From Owenia fusiformis (taxonomy: Eukaryota > Annelida > Polychaeta > Sabellida > Oweniidae), in contig CAIIXF020000491.1 in the NCBI GenBank assembly GCA_903813345.2, positions 1 through 64,000 on the forward strand: DNA of 64,000 nt, read 5' to 3'. How positions within the stretch are numbered: the stretch's first letter is position 1; each line of letters opens with the position of its first letter. A program made the translations under genes and the position numbers. Positions 46,935-61,658 of this stretch are shown here, one piece after another. Under the pieces are notes generated by a model that was not told where the DNA came from, did not search any database, and saw only the letters and a program-made list of their open reading frames with translations.

Positions 46935-49900
46935 TTAGTCCATTTCGAACAAATGAAGGATAGAGCTGAACTTGTCCAAATACGCTTCATCTATTTTCAA
47001 GCAGCCGTCTTTATTGTCGTAAACAGGAATTGTGACTTCTCCTAATGTTATGTAACCAGAATGAGGGCCTTCATTCTTGTAAACAGCCTTGTTACCAATC
47101 CATCCTGTAACAATTGTTCGTTTAAAGTTACATCAAAGATAAAAATATGAACACTGTATATATGAAGTGTAAATGTCGAAAACAATATTTTACAAGCTTA
47201 TGCAAATAAGCCCCTCATGGTTCATACCTGGAACATAATATATCTGATCAAATGAATGAAAGAAGTTAAAGATACTACAGGATTAATATCCGAAGTTTGT
47301 AAAGAACAACTACAAGGCAATGAAGCTAAATCCATTGCTTGATTCTGGGTATCTACTGATCATTTAGACAGGCATTTCTTTATATCCATGCATCATTTGA
47401 TGAAATGGAATTGATCGAATCAGATTCTAAAAATGAAGGGGCAATCTAATTCTTACAATAATAACCCTTTGAACAACAATGTTAAATGCAAAATCGTACA
47501 AAGAAACATGATATTCTAATTATGAGTCAGCAAGGGATCATGACAATGTGTAAAAACAGTAAAAACGATAATCTACATTGCATGGTATTCTGAAAGTGTG
47601 AACAAGTGGGGAGTCCAGGAATTTTCAACAAGTCATTTTCGTGAAATGAAATCAGCACTATAAACTGACAAATGGCAAGGAATACCATGACCAAGCTTTA
47701 TACATTGGAAAAGTGTGACTACTTTCCGAAAATCACAATCAACTCATCGCTACCTTTTATTGCTTAAAACCCTTATTAAAATATTAGTTAATGTTTGCAA
47801 ATATTGGAATCAACTTACCCATAACTCCACCGGCGTTGATAGTCATGCCTGTTTTTTCTGTGACACCAAAGTTCAAGAAATTAGTTCCCTTAGCGCGTCC
47901 TTTACGAGTGACAACAAGCTCAACCGTGTTATTGTTTAAGTAAACACGGACTTGTTTCTTTCCGGTCATCATTAATCCGCCTTCGAGCTTAACGGTATCT
48001 TCTTTCCACGGGTAAATTGTTTCACATTCTGATGTCCTCAAGATTACCTGATCTGGTGAGATCGAAATCTCGATGTCGCTTCTTGTTACATTAATTTGCC
48101 CGATGTAGTCGACAGAAGACTCGAGGTTGGCGTCCTCATTCTCGATGAACGTTGTTTTGATATCTAAAAAAGAAACTGATAGAAATTAGTTACTTCCGAT
48201 GTAATGTGGGCACGCGGGGTATAGCTACCTAAAAAATCTGCTGTTCATCGTCAAATTTGAGTCTCAACTAGCGAAAATCTCAGTAACAGATCGTATTTCT
48301 AAGGGAGAGGACATTCCAAATTTAACGAAGATATCTACCTATCTCGTAATCTCTGAAGAACAGATATGCTGAACCAGGTTTCCCACAAAGTCGTAGCAAA
48401 GTCGTCGATGTTCAGCGCCTTTAATGGTCTGAGATATGTGAGGATCCCCGCATATCATTATCCCTGCTTGATTGTTTCTGCAGTTTGGCCTGCTTGGTTC
48501 GTTACAGTCGTTGTCATCTCTACATTCCGAACATCTGCAGTCGGATTTACAGAATGGACGATGCCGATAATCGCAACCCAAATCGTCTTTGAAACACTCC
48601 AAGCCACTGACTTCAAGCACTAAAGATTATGAGATGATTATTAGCACATATTGGGTGTCCAAAATAGGTCTAAATATGGTTATTTGTCTATCTCTTTCTG
48701 CACATAGTATGAACCATCCTGCACATAGTCTTTTGAAGACATCAGCTGTAACTTCTGTTTCTCAATTCGCTTGTCTTGTTCATTATAATATGCAATATCA
48801 TTATGGTCAGAATGAATCATTTTAAGGTGTGACATGAAGAATATAATGTCACATAACACTTTGGAAATTGATTAAGCTTTTGGACTCACATGGGCTGATG
48901 TTGAGGACATTAAGTTCAGCAAGGGTGTACTAGTATTGATTTGAGATGAGATGTGCTCCATTTACTTAACATGGGGATATCATGACTAGCCTGACTACGG
49001 TAAAGTCTAATATCGTTGTCACAAATGGCGGACGTAACCATCGCTTCAACTGTTTAATCACTTGGTCCTCATTTCATGGGATTTTATCGTCGCTAATTCT
49101 GTGCATGCATTAAGCTCCTGTGATAATGTATCATATGAAATCCCATGTGTGATCAATTTGGCTCGTGAATCGCCACAATATAGCATCTTCAATATCGTCA
49201 ATGACAATGGAATCTGAATTTGAGGAATTTAGAAAGAAAGCGGTATATGGTAATTACAGTCTCCGTTGTCCCGTATTTCATTTTGATGGTTAAATTAAAT
49301 AACTTTATTTCGATGGTCGAACATTTAACTGTACAATGAGTATTAAGAAAATTTGATTAATTGTTGTTCCAAATTTAGTCTACGTGCTCTATTAAACATA
49401 CAGTTCATGAAAATCTAATATATTGAAGTGACGGTTATGTCCGCCATTTGTGACAACGGTATCCGATTTTAAACCGTCGTCAGGCTATTCCGAGGTGCAA
49501 TACAAGCCATTGGCTTCCATCCATAATCACAAATTTACCAATTATACACTATGGCCTGAATCGAATGCAAATTAAAAATATTTCACAGTATGGCACAAAT
49601 GGTATATCTCATCAAATGTGCAAATATGACGTTCGCAATCGATTCAAGTCATACTTTATACAAGATTTCATCATTTTCCCCTACAAAATGGCTTTAGAAA
49701 AATGCTCCAAGGGCTAGCTTTACACTTATCAAATGTCATACAACTTTGTAAGTTCAAAGATCATACTATTGTGTTTCATTAATTAATAAGATATGTGAAT
49801 AAGATGTTAGGATGCAAAGGATGCAAATGGATTTTGACAGATACAAAAAGTTTAGCTTATTTAACATCTACGCCTCTACACTTCCTGATTGAATATGGAC

Positions 49901-51227
49901 CTTAATAAGTGGCCGATGCATCAAAACAGTACTGAATATAGGTCAACAAGATACTATACTAGCATACATAAATTCAATAAATGAAGCACTGCATGTATAT
50001 TCATTTTGAAAATCATGTGAATTCCTTTTACTTCATGGGGAAACCATAATGGAGAGTGAACTTTATAGCATTGGTTTTGAAATGGACAATATAGCCTATA
50101 TGATTGAAAGGTAACTTACCTCTTGGTAAAAGGCATTTTTTAAACCAAAGGACAAGATTTATTACACCTTGTAATGCCTCTCTCTCATTTGGTCCAAATG
50201 TCCCACCTCGACCATCAACTAAAGCGATGACACGCTCTATGTTGTCCGTAATACTCCACAATTTTGTCGCAAAGGTTTGGGCCCAAGTACAAAGATTCGG
50301 AACAATCTGGTTATCTACATTATTTAGTATATTCTCCAAGTTTCCAAACTGCTCGATACCCTCTAAGTCAGCAATTACTTGATCGATAAGGCCTTGTTCA
50401 GTGGCATCAAATACCACAATACTGGGAATAGGTATAGAGTTGAGGAGAATGCCAATACCGGTTGATGCGTCAATCGAACCTGTGTGTGTGAAATACACAT
50501 GTAATGCATAGTTTTTGTGTGTGTTATCTAAAATAAATAAAACATTAAAAACATACAAACGGAGGTTCGGGGAGTTCCACCTAACTATTTGGGGATGTTG
50601 ATGTTAATTCCTCGATGTTGTATTTCATTCCAGAGCATTGGTAGAAAAGAACAAAAAAGATTTAATTCATAGATCTACCCCTGACTACCAATGATATGTT
50701 TGCTAATGACACGGATGGCCCATAAACTTACCTGTAACGCAGCCAGCGCAACAACCTCGTGAATCCACGCCCGGTTGACACACCCCGTTCTGTTGGACGG
50801 GAGTTAAGATATTACGGCACTCATAAGAAAGTAAAAAACCTGGACAGTTTTGTTGACATCCCACCCCTGGACCTAAATGAATATAAAACATGAAAACAAG
50901 TATCATGTTCTCCATTCCGCATATCCATGAATTTTAGCAACTATTTCTCATCAGCGTTTCATTTATATAACCGTTTTAAAATGGCCGAATCCCCAACATC
51001 AAGTGAACACCTTATACCTCTGATTTTCGATTTCGCTATTACAAGTTTTAGAAATTCTCATTTACATGTAACAAAATAAAATGAGCCATCGTAGCTGATC
51101 TGTATTTTATTATGCATTCTATAAACTCACTAGTCGCCCACATTTGACTTGAAACTGTCAAAGGTGACGTCCAAAGAACAGCAACAATGAGCGTGATTCT
51201 TGGAACTTCCATCATAAGCGAAGCCAT
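46935..51227 (-). CDS. Secreted protein with GDPH motif and ITIH-C-like domain, exon 4 frameshift (copy B)
   Basis: Exons 51227-51131, 50872-50732, 50479-50120, 48619-48339, 48163-47819 and 47104-46935, at a constant offset of 27922 from copy A. I saw no sequence difference from copy A, including the one-base deficit in exon 4 (gtgggaaacc, near 48385) that breaks the frame after residue 279. Because the surrounding 15 kb looks identical in A and B, the shared lesion is not independent evidence that the gene is dead. It may have been copied once, or be a shared consensus error. Confidence 0.75.
48989..49485. mobile_element. MITE with ~60-bp TIRs in intron 3 (copy B)
   Basis: Same as 21067-21563, with TA on both sides. 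Confidence 0.68.
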
Positions 51228-52287
51228 AGGTGCTCAAGTATGAGAATGCCTCCTCAAACTGCTGGACTATGATGTATTAGTACATAAAGATGAAAAGATA
51301 AATGCTGCCTGACGTTCAGCTATTGTATGGTATTGACAGCTTTTGACGACAGCATTTTCCCGTTGACAACATTTGAATCACTTGATAGACGGTTTTTATA
51401 ATCCAATAATTTCAGTTGAACAAATAATCAAGGAGGGTTGAAACCCATTACTTTAACGCGATCTTGCGTTTCCTGGCGTGGAACAATTAGGTAATAATAT
51501 TTCTATCAGGTTCATCTTCGGACGGAGTATTTCATTGGAAGAGGACATTGTGAGTATTATGGTGATATAATAAAGTATTCAAACGCCCCTAGCAGTACTT
51601 GTCTTCAAGACATGGGGAACATCGTTACCAAATTGTTTCACGCCAGGCAACATAAGATCTAGATTGAATGACGGCTGCCAATCCTCATTGACGAACATTG
51701 TATTTCACACCTTCATGACATTTGCGCTTGGAAACTACTGTCAAATCCAGAAGGTGCCACTAAAGATGGATTGCAAGTTTGTTAAAATTTCAACTCTTCA
51801 CAGTAATATAAATGATTTATTTTCCAAAGTTGAAACAAAGTTTCATACTCTCAAGGAGATACAATGATTCATTTACTAATAACGTGATATCGAAACGTTA
51901 TAATATTGGGAAATCAATGCATTGTTCAGATTATTGTTTGCTACTCTATATTATGTTATTACATACATATGATGATGTATGGTGTAAACTGTACAAAAGA
52001 CAGCGGGCCAATATAACTTTTGAAAAGCCCGCGCCCGCTAACTTTCTGATTGGCCATACCGATCAATTGAAGATAAAACTATGCGAGCATTTTTCAGTTC
52101 AGTCACTTCAGTCACCATTTATTTCACATAACATCACTTAATCTCAATTTATATCATAAAAATATATTTACTAATGATATCGTTATTGATAAATGTCCTC
52201 AATGGCTAAAATTTAGAAAATTTGCTCGCACAGTTTTATTTTCAGTTGATCACGCAATGCATTGGGACACAGGGACAGACGATCAAT
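51228..52287. other. 5' flank of the ITIH-like gene and intergenic stretch (copy B)
   Basis: 51228-51442 is the conserved family flank. The remainder matches 23521-24365 and has no recognised feature. Confidence 0.5.
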
Positions 52288-52924
52288 TTTCGGTTACGTT
52301 GGTTGCGGTAAAAGAATGTTGGAACGTCGAAGGTACGATTTTTCTTTTTTCCTTATTTCACGCGTTGTAGGCAGAATCCCCACGACATTTTTACCACAAA
52401 CGTGTATCAGTATAATATGTTTTAGAAAATGTACATCTTTGGGAAAGAATAGCCCAGAAGAGAACAGAATTTATCGATTTAATTTCTCACTCAAGTTACA
52501 TAAACGGTATGGGTGAAAAGTGCAGATCTTAACTGTTTTTCGAAATACTGTTTATGTAACTTAAGTGAGGAATCAAATCGACGATTCTGTTGTCTTCTGA
52601 ACTAGCTGTTTGCAACTTTGTTCTTTTTCTTAAACATATGATACTAATGCCGTGGGAATTCTGCCTACAACGTGTGAAATAAGGAAAAAAGAAAAATCGT
52701 ACCTTCGATGTTCCGACATTTTGTTACCGAAACGAACCATTAACCAGCGTAATCGAGTGGATCACCAGTGAAATACACATTCATTTGATAATGGTCAAAC
52801 TATAGCTAAAGGATGTCCCGACATTTTGTTAACGAAACGAACTGTTCCGGTAACCAGCGTAATCGAGTATATCATCAGTGAAATACACATTCATTTGATA
52901 ATGGTGAAATTATAGCTATAAATC
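52288..52924. repeat. Foldback element and 105-bp duplication (copy B)
   Basis: Equivalent of 24366-25002, with foldback 52288-52735 and tandem duplication 52715-52924. Confidence 0.78.
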
Positions 52925-53281
52925 AACCACAGGGATCAAATCACTGCAGTTGCCAGTCTCTTTCTCGATGATCATCTAGTGTTGAAGGTTAGGATTACAC
53001 TTTAACGGGGGAAATGTATTTCTTTGTTTTATAAGGAAACGGTTCAAATTAGCGATTTACTCTGAGGAACCAGCATAATATGCCTCGGAAATTATAAATC
53101 TTCAGAGGCAAAGGAGAAACGATCGCACTGAACGAACAACTACTGTATTAGTTAAAATTGTAAGAAAGCTTCCAACGTCCAACGGCTGTGTTATTTTCTC
53201 TAAACTTGACATATGTTTCAAATTCTAATTAACAGATGAATTATGTTTGAAGTTCGACTATTGAATGACAACAGTCCCAAT

Positions 53282-53835
53282 ACTCCTATTCGCGATAAGA
53301 GTTCAGGTGGTAATTTACATAAGTATCTCCCATGATGCATCACTTTGGAAGGGACAAATTTTCATTGGCCCGCCGAACGAGTCGATTACTCTGAACGTTT
53401 CTCAGCTTCTGATCTTCCATCAGCCCTCAAGCATAGTTATATAATCCAATCTATTCAATAATCAGAAAGATAATCGGAGATTCAAAGTAACATTATTTAT
53501 ATTTTTTCTATCTTCGATGGCGTCTGAGCAATTTCTGGGATATCAGTGACGTCACTGGAATTGGACGGTATTTTCAACTACAGATTTCTTCGGATTTGGG
53601 GATTATAGCTCAAAAAGCTTTGTCATATATCTTAATTACATACATACCTATCGTTTGTGCAAATGAAACTCTACATAAATGTTTAATAGAGCCGCAGTGC
53701 GGCATTGAAAATAGCACCCCTGAGTAATCCAATGGGAAAGAACCCGGATGTAGACGAAGTTGTACCATACATGAGAGCTCTTCAAACAAGAGGTAGCTAA
53801 ACTGAACGAAATTAAACGTTATCGCGTATTGGTAT
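53282..53835. mobile_element. 554-bp TIR insertion (copy C)
   Basis: Same insertion as in B, at the same site and of the same length, between cagtcccaat and attgacattg. Confidence 0.65.
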
Positions 53836-54250
53836 ATTGACATTGAATATTGGTAAATGGAAAATACAATGTTAGCTGATTCGACATTCCTCGTGAACAT
53901 TGAAACTATTGACAACATATTTGTATCATTTCTGACGACGGCATTTTCCATGAATCAAGTCTTAAAACAATTTTCATCGTCAGATTTTTCAGTTGAAAAA
54001 TTAGTAATAACCAAAAATTTCAAACAGGCCTTGGTTAAGCTTTTTTCAATCATAAGAATGTAGGTTTCTAGCATTTGATGTTCATGAGCAACCCATTTGA
54101 CTTATTAGTGATGATAATGTTATTTGTTTGTACTTGTCTGTTCCTTATAATGGTTTATCTGATGACTGTTAGATGTTAATAAGGTACTTTCAAAAATATA
54201 CTAAACAATACAATTAGACAAACAGAGTATCTCATGCATTCATGCATTCT

Positions 54251-57200
54251 CACTGCGTCAAATGTGAAATTCCAAGCAATTTCTAGACGTGCAAAGATAG
54301 TCTAGGAACTCCGCGTATCTAGAGATTCCAAGACGTGTCAAGAGGTGCAAAGACCTCGCGTGTAAAGAGCGTGTCAAGAGTTTTGATATCTCTTTGCACA
54401 GCCTTATCAAAACAAACAGTATAATTAGACCGGCCACATGTTGTTATGCCCTATAGTCGCCCTTAATTATACTTTACTAGGATTGGAATATAACAATCAT
54501 TTTAATTTCGTGTTAATAATAATTTGTGTTTTTTAAATCGTTATCAAAATAAAATTAATTTAAAAAGTATGTGTGTGCGTGTAAGTATAGGCAATAGCTT
54601 AGTCGAAATGAGTAGACGTGTGCAGATGGAGATCGCCTATCTATTTTGCTAAATCTGACATTTTTACAGGATCATGATATAGATCAAATGAAAACACGAA
54701 ATGTGTTTTTCTTAGGTTTATCTACCCTGATTTCGAGTGACTTTAACTTGGACGCATATTCCTCTTTTAAAACAGTTTGAATAATTAACAAAGTCCACTT
54801 TGAACCGTGTCAATCAAATTGTCAAACATGTAGATACGCTGTAGCACATGCAGGCCCGAATACAGGGTGGATAGATTGGTTCTAGCGACCCCCCCCCCCT
54901 CCTCCGTGACCAAAATTGCATTTTTTACCCCATACTGAGCACCTTTTAAATTATTTTGCCCATTTTTGAACTAACATTGCCAAAAGTGAACTCCCCTGGA
55001 ATTTCTTAAAAAAGTAACCCACCCCTTGGCAAATCCTGGCTACGGGTCTGAAACGTCATTCTGATCTTTCTGTTTCACCTGAAACATGCTCTGATATAAT
55101 GAGGCATATTCTGTGACCTGAGCATAGATGGGAAGAGTTATGAATGTCAATAAGTGTGATTGTTATCTTGTAATCATCTACCTTAATGTCAATACATTAC
55201 ATAATGTAGTAAGGCATTGTACATGTATTTAACAACAGGCACATCCTTCTTCAAAGGACTTCATTTATACGTGTAAAATACCCTTGCAGCGAGGATGCAA
55301 CAGGCACAGTTACACAAGTTTTACGACCCCAATTAGATGAAATATGAGCTGGGATGAAAGATCTCAAAAATCAAGGGCTGAGAAGATTTGAGATGTCATG
55401 GTTACTATCATGATGCTGAAACATGTGTCGCTTATTGTCACATGTATTGATCATGATGGGGCGACGGCATTTCCCTGAGTCTTTTTGATCTGTTTAATCT
55501 TATTAGTTACTATTTAAAATTGAATAATTTAGGACCCCGGAAGCAAAACAACTCTTTGTTATGAAATGAATACACCACCCACATGGACAGAACCCCTCAT
55601 GTAAACCATTTATCTTTGAAAACAATTTGGTTTTCGATCTACATCTGAATCTCAGATGGAGAGTACTCTTTGACAAGATCAACATTTAAAAGTGTAGGGA
55701 AGTTTTGATAAAGATGCTTAATAGCTAATTATTCAGACATATTGTTCTTTCATGTTGACGATCATTGAACATAATTGATATTTGCAATTTTGAATTTGCA
55801 AACATTTTGAATGCAAATGTACTCAAGTACTATATCCTGAGTTCTGCCCGGATCCCTGAAAACGTTTAAAATCAAACTCGATTATTTAGCTAGACTTCAA
55901 AATAAGGGATCCAATAGACATAAAATCAATAGACATAAAAAGTAGGGCTTCAACAGGGGGTTGGGGTAAGGTTCCCTGCAAAATAGGGCTTTCAAAGGCC
56001 GGGGTTTAGAATTGTATCTACATTAGAAAAGTATGATTTTAACAGGAGGTTGATGAGGTAGATTAATGTTAGGCCTGAACAGGGGGTTGAGGGGTAGACA
56101 TAATGGAAAATAGGGCATCAACAGGGGCTGGGGCTAGCCTAAAGTAGGGATAAAGGCTCTCATCATAAATCAGATCAAAACATGTATGTTACTGTAATGT
56201 GTCACCCTAGACCCCTTTGTACCGTTTATGCCTCAGACATATTTGCTACTCGAATGGTATACTATATCTACGACCAACATCAATCGTTCGGCATTACCCG
56301 GGGACACAGTTACACTTCACATTCTTGCATTGCCCGTGTGTCAACCATACGGCGCCCTCGTTTTTGATACACATCACATCTTTCAACTAGAGAGAAGCCC
56401 CGGGAGAGAAGCTAATCGGTCTTATAGAAGGCGATGATTTCTTATGATGCATTTCAATGCCTGCATAGAGATTTTTCAAAAATGTTTTCCTAGAACAGCC
56501 AGGAAAAATAAATCACATTTTCATTTCCCAGGAACAACATAATCCGTAAGAATCCATTGACATCATTCATTTACATCTAAAATGTACTATTTTGATGTTA
56601 TATGAGCAAAAATATTTTGACCAACATATTAAGCAATCAGACAGACTGGCTCACTTTATGAAAGGCCATTTGTTTCTTCATCTACAGGATATTTCTACGG
56701 AAGTTTACAATCAAGTCAATATGTTTATCTTAGTGTTTAGCATAGGTAAGAATGGGGGATGGGCTGGCGGGGGTCCGTCTTTGAATAATTCCAAGGGGTT
56801 CATATATTATCACAATTTTGTTACAAAATCACTTGGAAAGTGCATGATTTGAAAGATTATTTGGCCAAGGCGTCCGCTATTAACATGAGTATGAATTTTA
56901 TAAAAAAATTACTTGAATCAAAATCGAAGAATTCCTTGCCCCGTGTGTTCACCATTCACCCCGGGGTTCACACTCGGCTCAGGTGGGGTACCTTTTTTAC
57001 ATTTGGTATGTCAAGCCAATGGACCCACATTTTAAGACAGATTTTTCCATTTTCTGGTATAAGAATCGGTGTGGAAAATATGTTACCCCTCAATTGTCGT
57101 ACGGCATTGGTCCCGGGGCATTGGTCTAGTTGTAACACATATCCTTCATTTGAGGTTGTTTATGATCATTTTACTCAAAGATCTGCCTTCTTCTCGGGGC

Positions 57201-59361
57201 ATTCGATATTTCGAATGACTTTAGTCTTATATTCTGGATATTTGGTACCCGGGGGTATGGCATTGGTTCTATATTTGGATGTTTGACATGGCATTGGTCT
57301 TGTGTTTGGACTTTTGATATGGCTTTTTGGGGTTTGTTTTAGTTTGTATGAGAACACATTTAATGCCACCCCCCCCCCCCAAATTACAAATCTACATCTA
57401 TTCTCTCTATCCCAAAGGTGGATCGGAAGCATGAAAAACAGATGCAGACTCGGGACAGTTGCAAGGGGGGCTATAATGGAGAAATTCGTTTTGATTTTGA
57501 GTCTAACTGTCTAACTGTCACAAATATTAATTAAATACGCAAATAGCCTGTTTTATTAAATGAGACTAGGGCAAAAAATCTATTCATTAAATCTAAAGCC
57601 TAGACGATATCTTCTGTAATCAAGGTGGTTTTGTTACACTTCCGCAATTATAAAAACAAAAACATAGACTAAGTTATTAATGTTTTGTTATCATATCAGA
57701 TTAAGTCAGTTTTGTCTCCGATTGTTATACAGGTGTGTGTATCGACTCCAGTGAACAACATTAAGTGAATCAATCCTTGAAATTCCCAAATTCATTCCAA
57801 ATTCTGGCCGTTAACCCCCCCCCCCCTCCCCCATGTCTCTTAATTACATTTATTTTGCAAATGGTATATAAATTATAGATAAAAATATTTCATTTTCGAA
57901 TTGCTAAAAGGGCAACATGTGAAGATAAAACCGCGATCCTAAAGCTACTTGCGAAACAAAGTGGTTTATGGTCCCCAATATCATTATTATATTAATACCA
58001 ATACAATGTACATGTACCTCTATGAATATCATAAATTCACTCCTTTTTAATATCAATAGTCAAACAAATTAAGTAGTATGCTACAGTTGGTTATCAATCG
58101 GAGTTCACGACCTATTGATTACTCTTTAATACAAAATTTAACCATTTTAGAATGGGTAACTCACACCCCCGTTCATGTCCATGAAGTGCGTAGACTGACA
58201 TAATAGTGCCATTTACTGATTTATGTTGAGACATTCAGTGCGATTATTTCATTTCTTTGTTCAAAAAGTTAAAGCACCAATTAAATACATATTTTTATCA
58301 CACAAAAGGGGAATGTTTCTTATTAAAACATAAGCAGCGCCTAGGCGTCGATGGGGGGGGGGGTCAATCCGGTGTTCTCAGGCTATGTACAGCCAAGTAT
58401 CCTGTTTATGTAAAAACCCTACGTTCCCGAATCACAATCAGACAATTAATTAGTATATTTGCTGTGTCTAGCAATTGATCATATAATTAGATGTTGCGAA
58501 AACTATGGGAACTTGTACCTGTCTGTTTATGGATAGGCTGGGAAAGAACAGCAGAGAGAATGGTACATTCGATTGAATATGCTTGTTTTGCCCAATTGTG
58601 TATTAAAATGCCCCTCATTTATCATATGTATGGTCACAAGTTAAGTCGGCGATAATTTGTATTGACTTAACTTGAAACAAATTACTCCGAAATCCAAATA
58701 CCCATCGAAAAGTAAGGTTATCTTTATATTAAGCTAATACAAAATAAATATATAAATAGGCCTGATGTATCAGTGTTTTCAAAGCTTATTGCACGTTTTA
58801 TCCTTAAAACGCCTTTCTTTTTCTTATCATGATATGTATTTCCTTCACTTAGGATCAATGCGTCGATTAGCATTGCCTGTAACTGATTTATATTTTCAAA
58901 AGGCGGCATGAAATTGCCAAAATGTTTAAATAAGTCAATGTGTCAGCGTACATACAAAATAGTCTGTTTAATATTTGCTACATGTACTTGTTCCAAACAG
59001 TCTGCGAAAGAATGATTAAAAAATATATCAATTAAAAGTATCAGAGAAAATACTTGCAATCGTTTAAAATACTGTATGTATTGCTATTGGTAATTAGGTT
59101 AGTTGTTTACACATAATTATGTTGCTCAGTGTGCCAAGAGCGTGTCAAGAGATTCCATTAATTGTCACAGGGCGTGGAAAGACTTTTTGACATGGTCTTT
59201 ACACGTCTTTGCACTGCGTGTGTCAAGAAGTGCAAAGAGGTGTAAAGAGTTGAATTCATCGCGTGTCAAGAGGTGTAAATAATTGGCACGTCTAGAAACC
59301 CGGCGTGTAAAGACCAGTTTCTAGACGTGTCAAGAGTTGGAATCCCATATTTCACCCAGTG
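54251..59361. mobile_element. CACTA-like element (copy C)
   Basis: 5111 bp, same ends, 3 bp tct duplication and subterminal repeats as in B. All 6 bp of length difference fall in four homopolymer tracts. No transposase recognised. Confidence 0.85.
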
Positions 59362-59889
59362 TCTAGGGGTTAGGTATAGTAGAGTTAAATCAAGCTTGCG
59401 TTAAACATATCTAAAATATGAGTTTGTTTGTTAAAAACATGTGATCCATATACACTTCCCTCAAAAAGCTTGGCATCCCCCATATTGTCCAATCCCATTG
59501 GTCTACGTGTAAACGCCGCTTTATCTCTGATACTTATTTATAAAGAACCTGCAATAAAATTGCAATGATAAAAATGAAACAATGTAACTTGACTTTATCA
59601 GCAGCATACATTGCTGGTACAGAGACGAATCATATGTCCTAATGTTGTAGGCTGATATCTCTATTGGTCTCGGGAAAATACACTTAATAAATAGGAACAG
59701 ATGCGAAAGTTTTGTCACTTTTTGTCTATATTTGAAATATTTCCAAGCTATGCGTGATATTGTAAATTGTAATACAACTATCATAGTGATGTTTTATTTT
59801 GTATTTTTAATATGACTGTCTGAATAAGTGCCCGTCTGAATAAATTTCAGATAATTTATTCTCAATGTGTTCGAAATGGAAATTAAACT

Positions 59890-61658
59890 TTAATCCATTT
59901 CGAACGTATTGAGAATAGAGCTGAACTTGTCCAAATACGCTTCATCTATTTTCAAGCAGCCGTCTTTATTGTCGTAAACAGGAATTGTGACCTCTACCAA
60001 TGTTATGTAACCAGAATGAGGGCCGTCATCCTTGTAAACAGCCTTGTTACCAATCCATCCTGTAATTGATCGCGCGTTTAAAGTTACCGTTCTAGTACAC
60101 AGGGTACTTACATAATTAAGCGTGAACGTTGAACGTGCGGGATGCAGTACAACATAAAGATTAATAATACATATGTGAGCAGGCAGATGTTTTCATTTTT
60201 CAGAAAGATAATTAATAAGAAAATGTCTGTAACAACATTCTAGAAAGTGAAGTTGACAGTGAATTTCATAATTCAACCTGCACAAACTCCGAATATATTA
60301 TAATGTATAATGCGCGGTAACGTTACGGTACCAGGAATTGGAATTTTCATTATACCGTAAATCTTAACCGCGCGGTATATCGTATACTACATTCAGAGGT
60401 GTTTGTTTAAATATGAAAATCACCGTCACTGTTAAGGATATTGTTACAGATATTTACATATAAAAAATATCTATAAATTAGTCCAGATCTTTCTGAAACA
60501 TGTAAACATCAGTTTGCTTAAATTTCAACACCCTCGTGTTGAACCGTTCCCCATAGGTATGGTAAAAAATGCTTTGAGCAAGAAATAATCGAGAGTGTGT
60601 GACTATTTTTCAAAATTTAACACCCAATTAATCGCTACCCTTTCATTGCTTAAAACCTTATTATTAGAATTCACAACTATTGGATTCAACTTACCCGTAA
60701 TTCCATCGGCGTTAGTAGACAACCCTGCCCTTTCTGTGAAACCAAAGTTTAGGAAAGGAGTTCCCTTTGCGCGTCCTTTACGAGTGACAACAAGCTCAAC
60801 CGTGTCATTGCACACGGATTTGTTTCTTCAAATCATCATTAGCCTGCCTTCGAGGTTAATGGTAGTTGTTGTTCGTTCCACATTCCGAACATCTGCAGTC
60901 GGGTTTACAGAAGGTGCGATGCCGTCCATCGCAATCCAAATCGTCTTTCAAACACTCCAAACCACTGAGATCAAGCACAAAAGATTATGGGAAGGATTAG
61001 CACATGTTGTTTGTCAATTTAGTAGTTCTATTTAGTTATTTGACAATCTGCAAATTGTAATCACTTTTTGGCCATCCTCTTTTTATTTTTCAAGACATCA
61101 GGTCTAACATTTCTTTCCCAATGCAGTAAGCTTTTGATTGTCCATTTGTCTTGACAATTACAATATTATATAATTTGATTTCATGAAATCCGTTGATGTA
61201 CGCAAGAAAAGTGTGTACCTAAACCTTAACCGAAATCAATAATTTTACAATATTGAGAAAAATTGATGATATGATAGCCTATATGGTTAACCACTTACGT
61301 CTAGTTAAGAAACATTCTTTAAAGCAAAGGAACAAGTCCATTGAATGTTGTATTGCCGCTCTGTTTTGTGCTCTGGAAAATACCCCACCTCGACCATCAA
61401 ATAAAACAAAGACAGGCTCGAGGTCGTCCTTCATACGCTACAATTTGGTCGCAAAGTTTGGCCCCAGGTACAAATATTCGGAACAATTCTGTTACCTACA
61501 TTATTCAGTATATCCTCCATGTTTCCAAAGAAGTTGAGAGCCGCTTAGTCTACAAGTACTCGATTGATAAGGCCTTGTTCGGTTGCATAAAATACCGCAA
61601 TTCCGACAATGGTGCTTAATACAGCTCTAAGTCGAATTGTAATTCCGGTGTATGTATC
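59890..61658 (-). pseudogene. Decayed ITIH-like paralogue, exons 6 to 3 only (copy C)
   Basis: Exon 6 (60059-59890), the fused exon 4/5 region and exon 3 remains match B. The unit is cut at 61912, so exons 2 and 1 are absent. The foldback site is empty, as in B. Confidence 0.8.

Larger units (their letters stand above)
25207..53128. repeat. Tandem 27.9-kb unit, copy B (complete)
   Basis: The only complete unit in the window, 27922 bp. Compared with A it carries the CACTA-like element and the 554 bp insertion and has empty sites for the foldback element (near 32540) and the mariner (near 42856). Relative to C it is offset by 27922 falling to 27916. The 6 bp change is accounted for by four homopolymer tracts (C12/C11 near 26967, C13/C12 near 29448, C17/C12 near 29895, G10/G11 near 30438). 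Confidence 0.95.
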
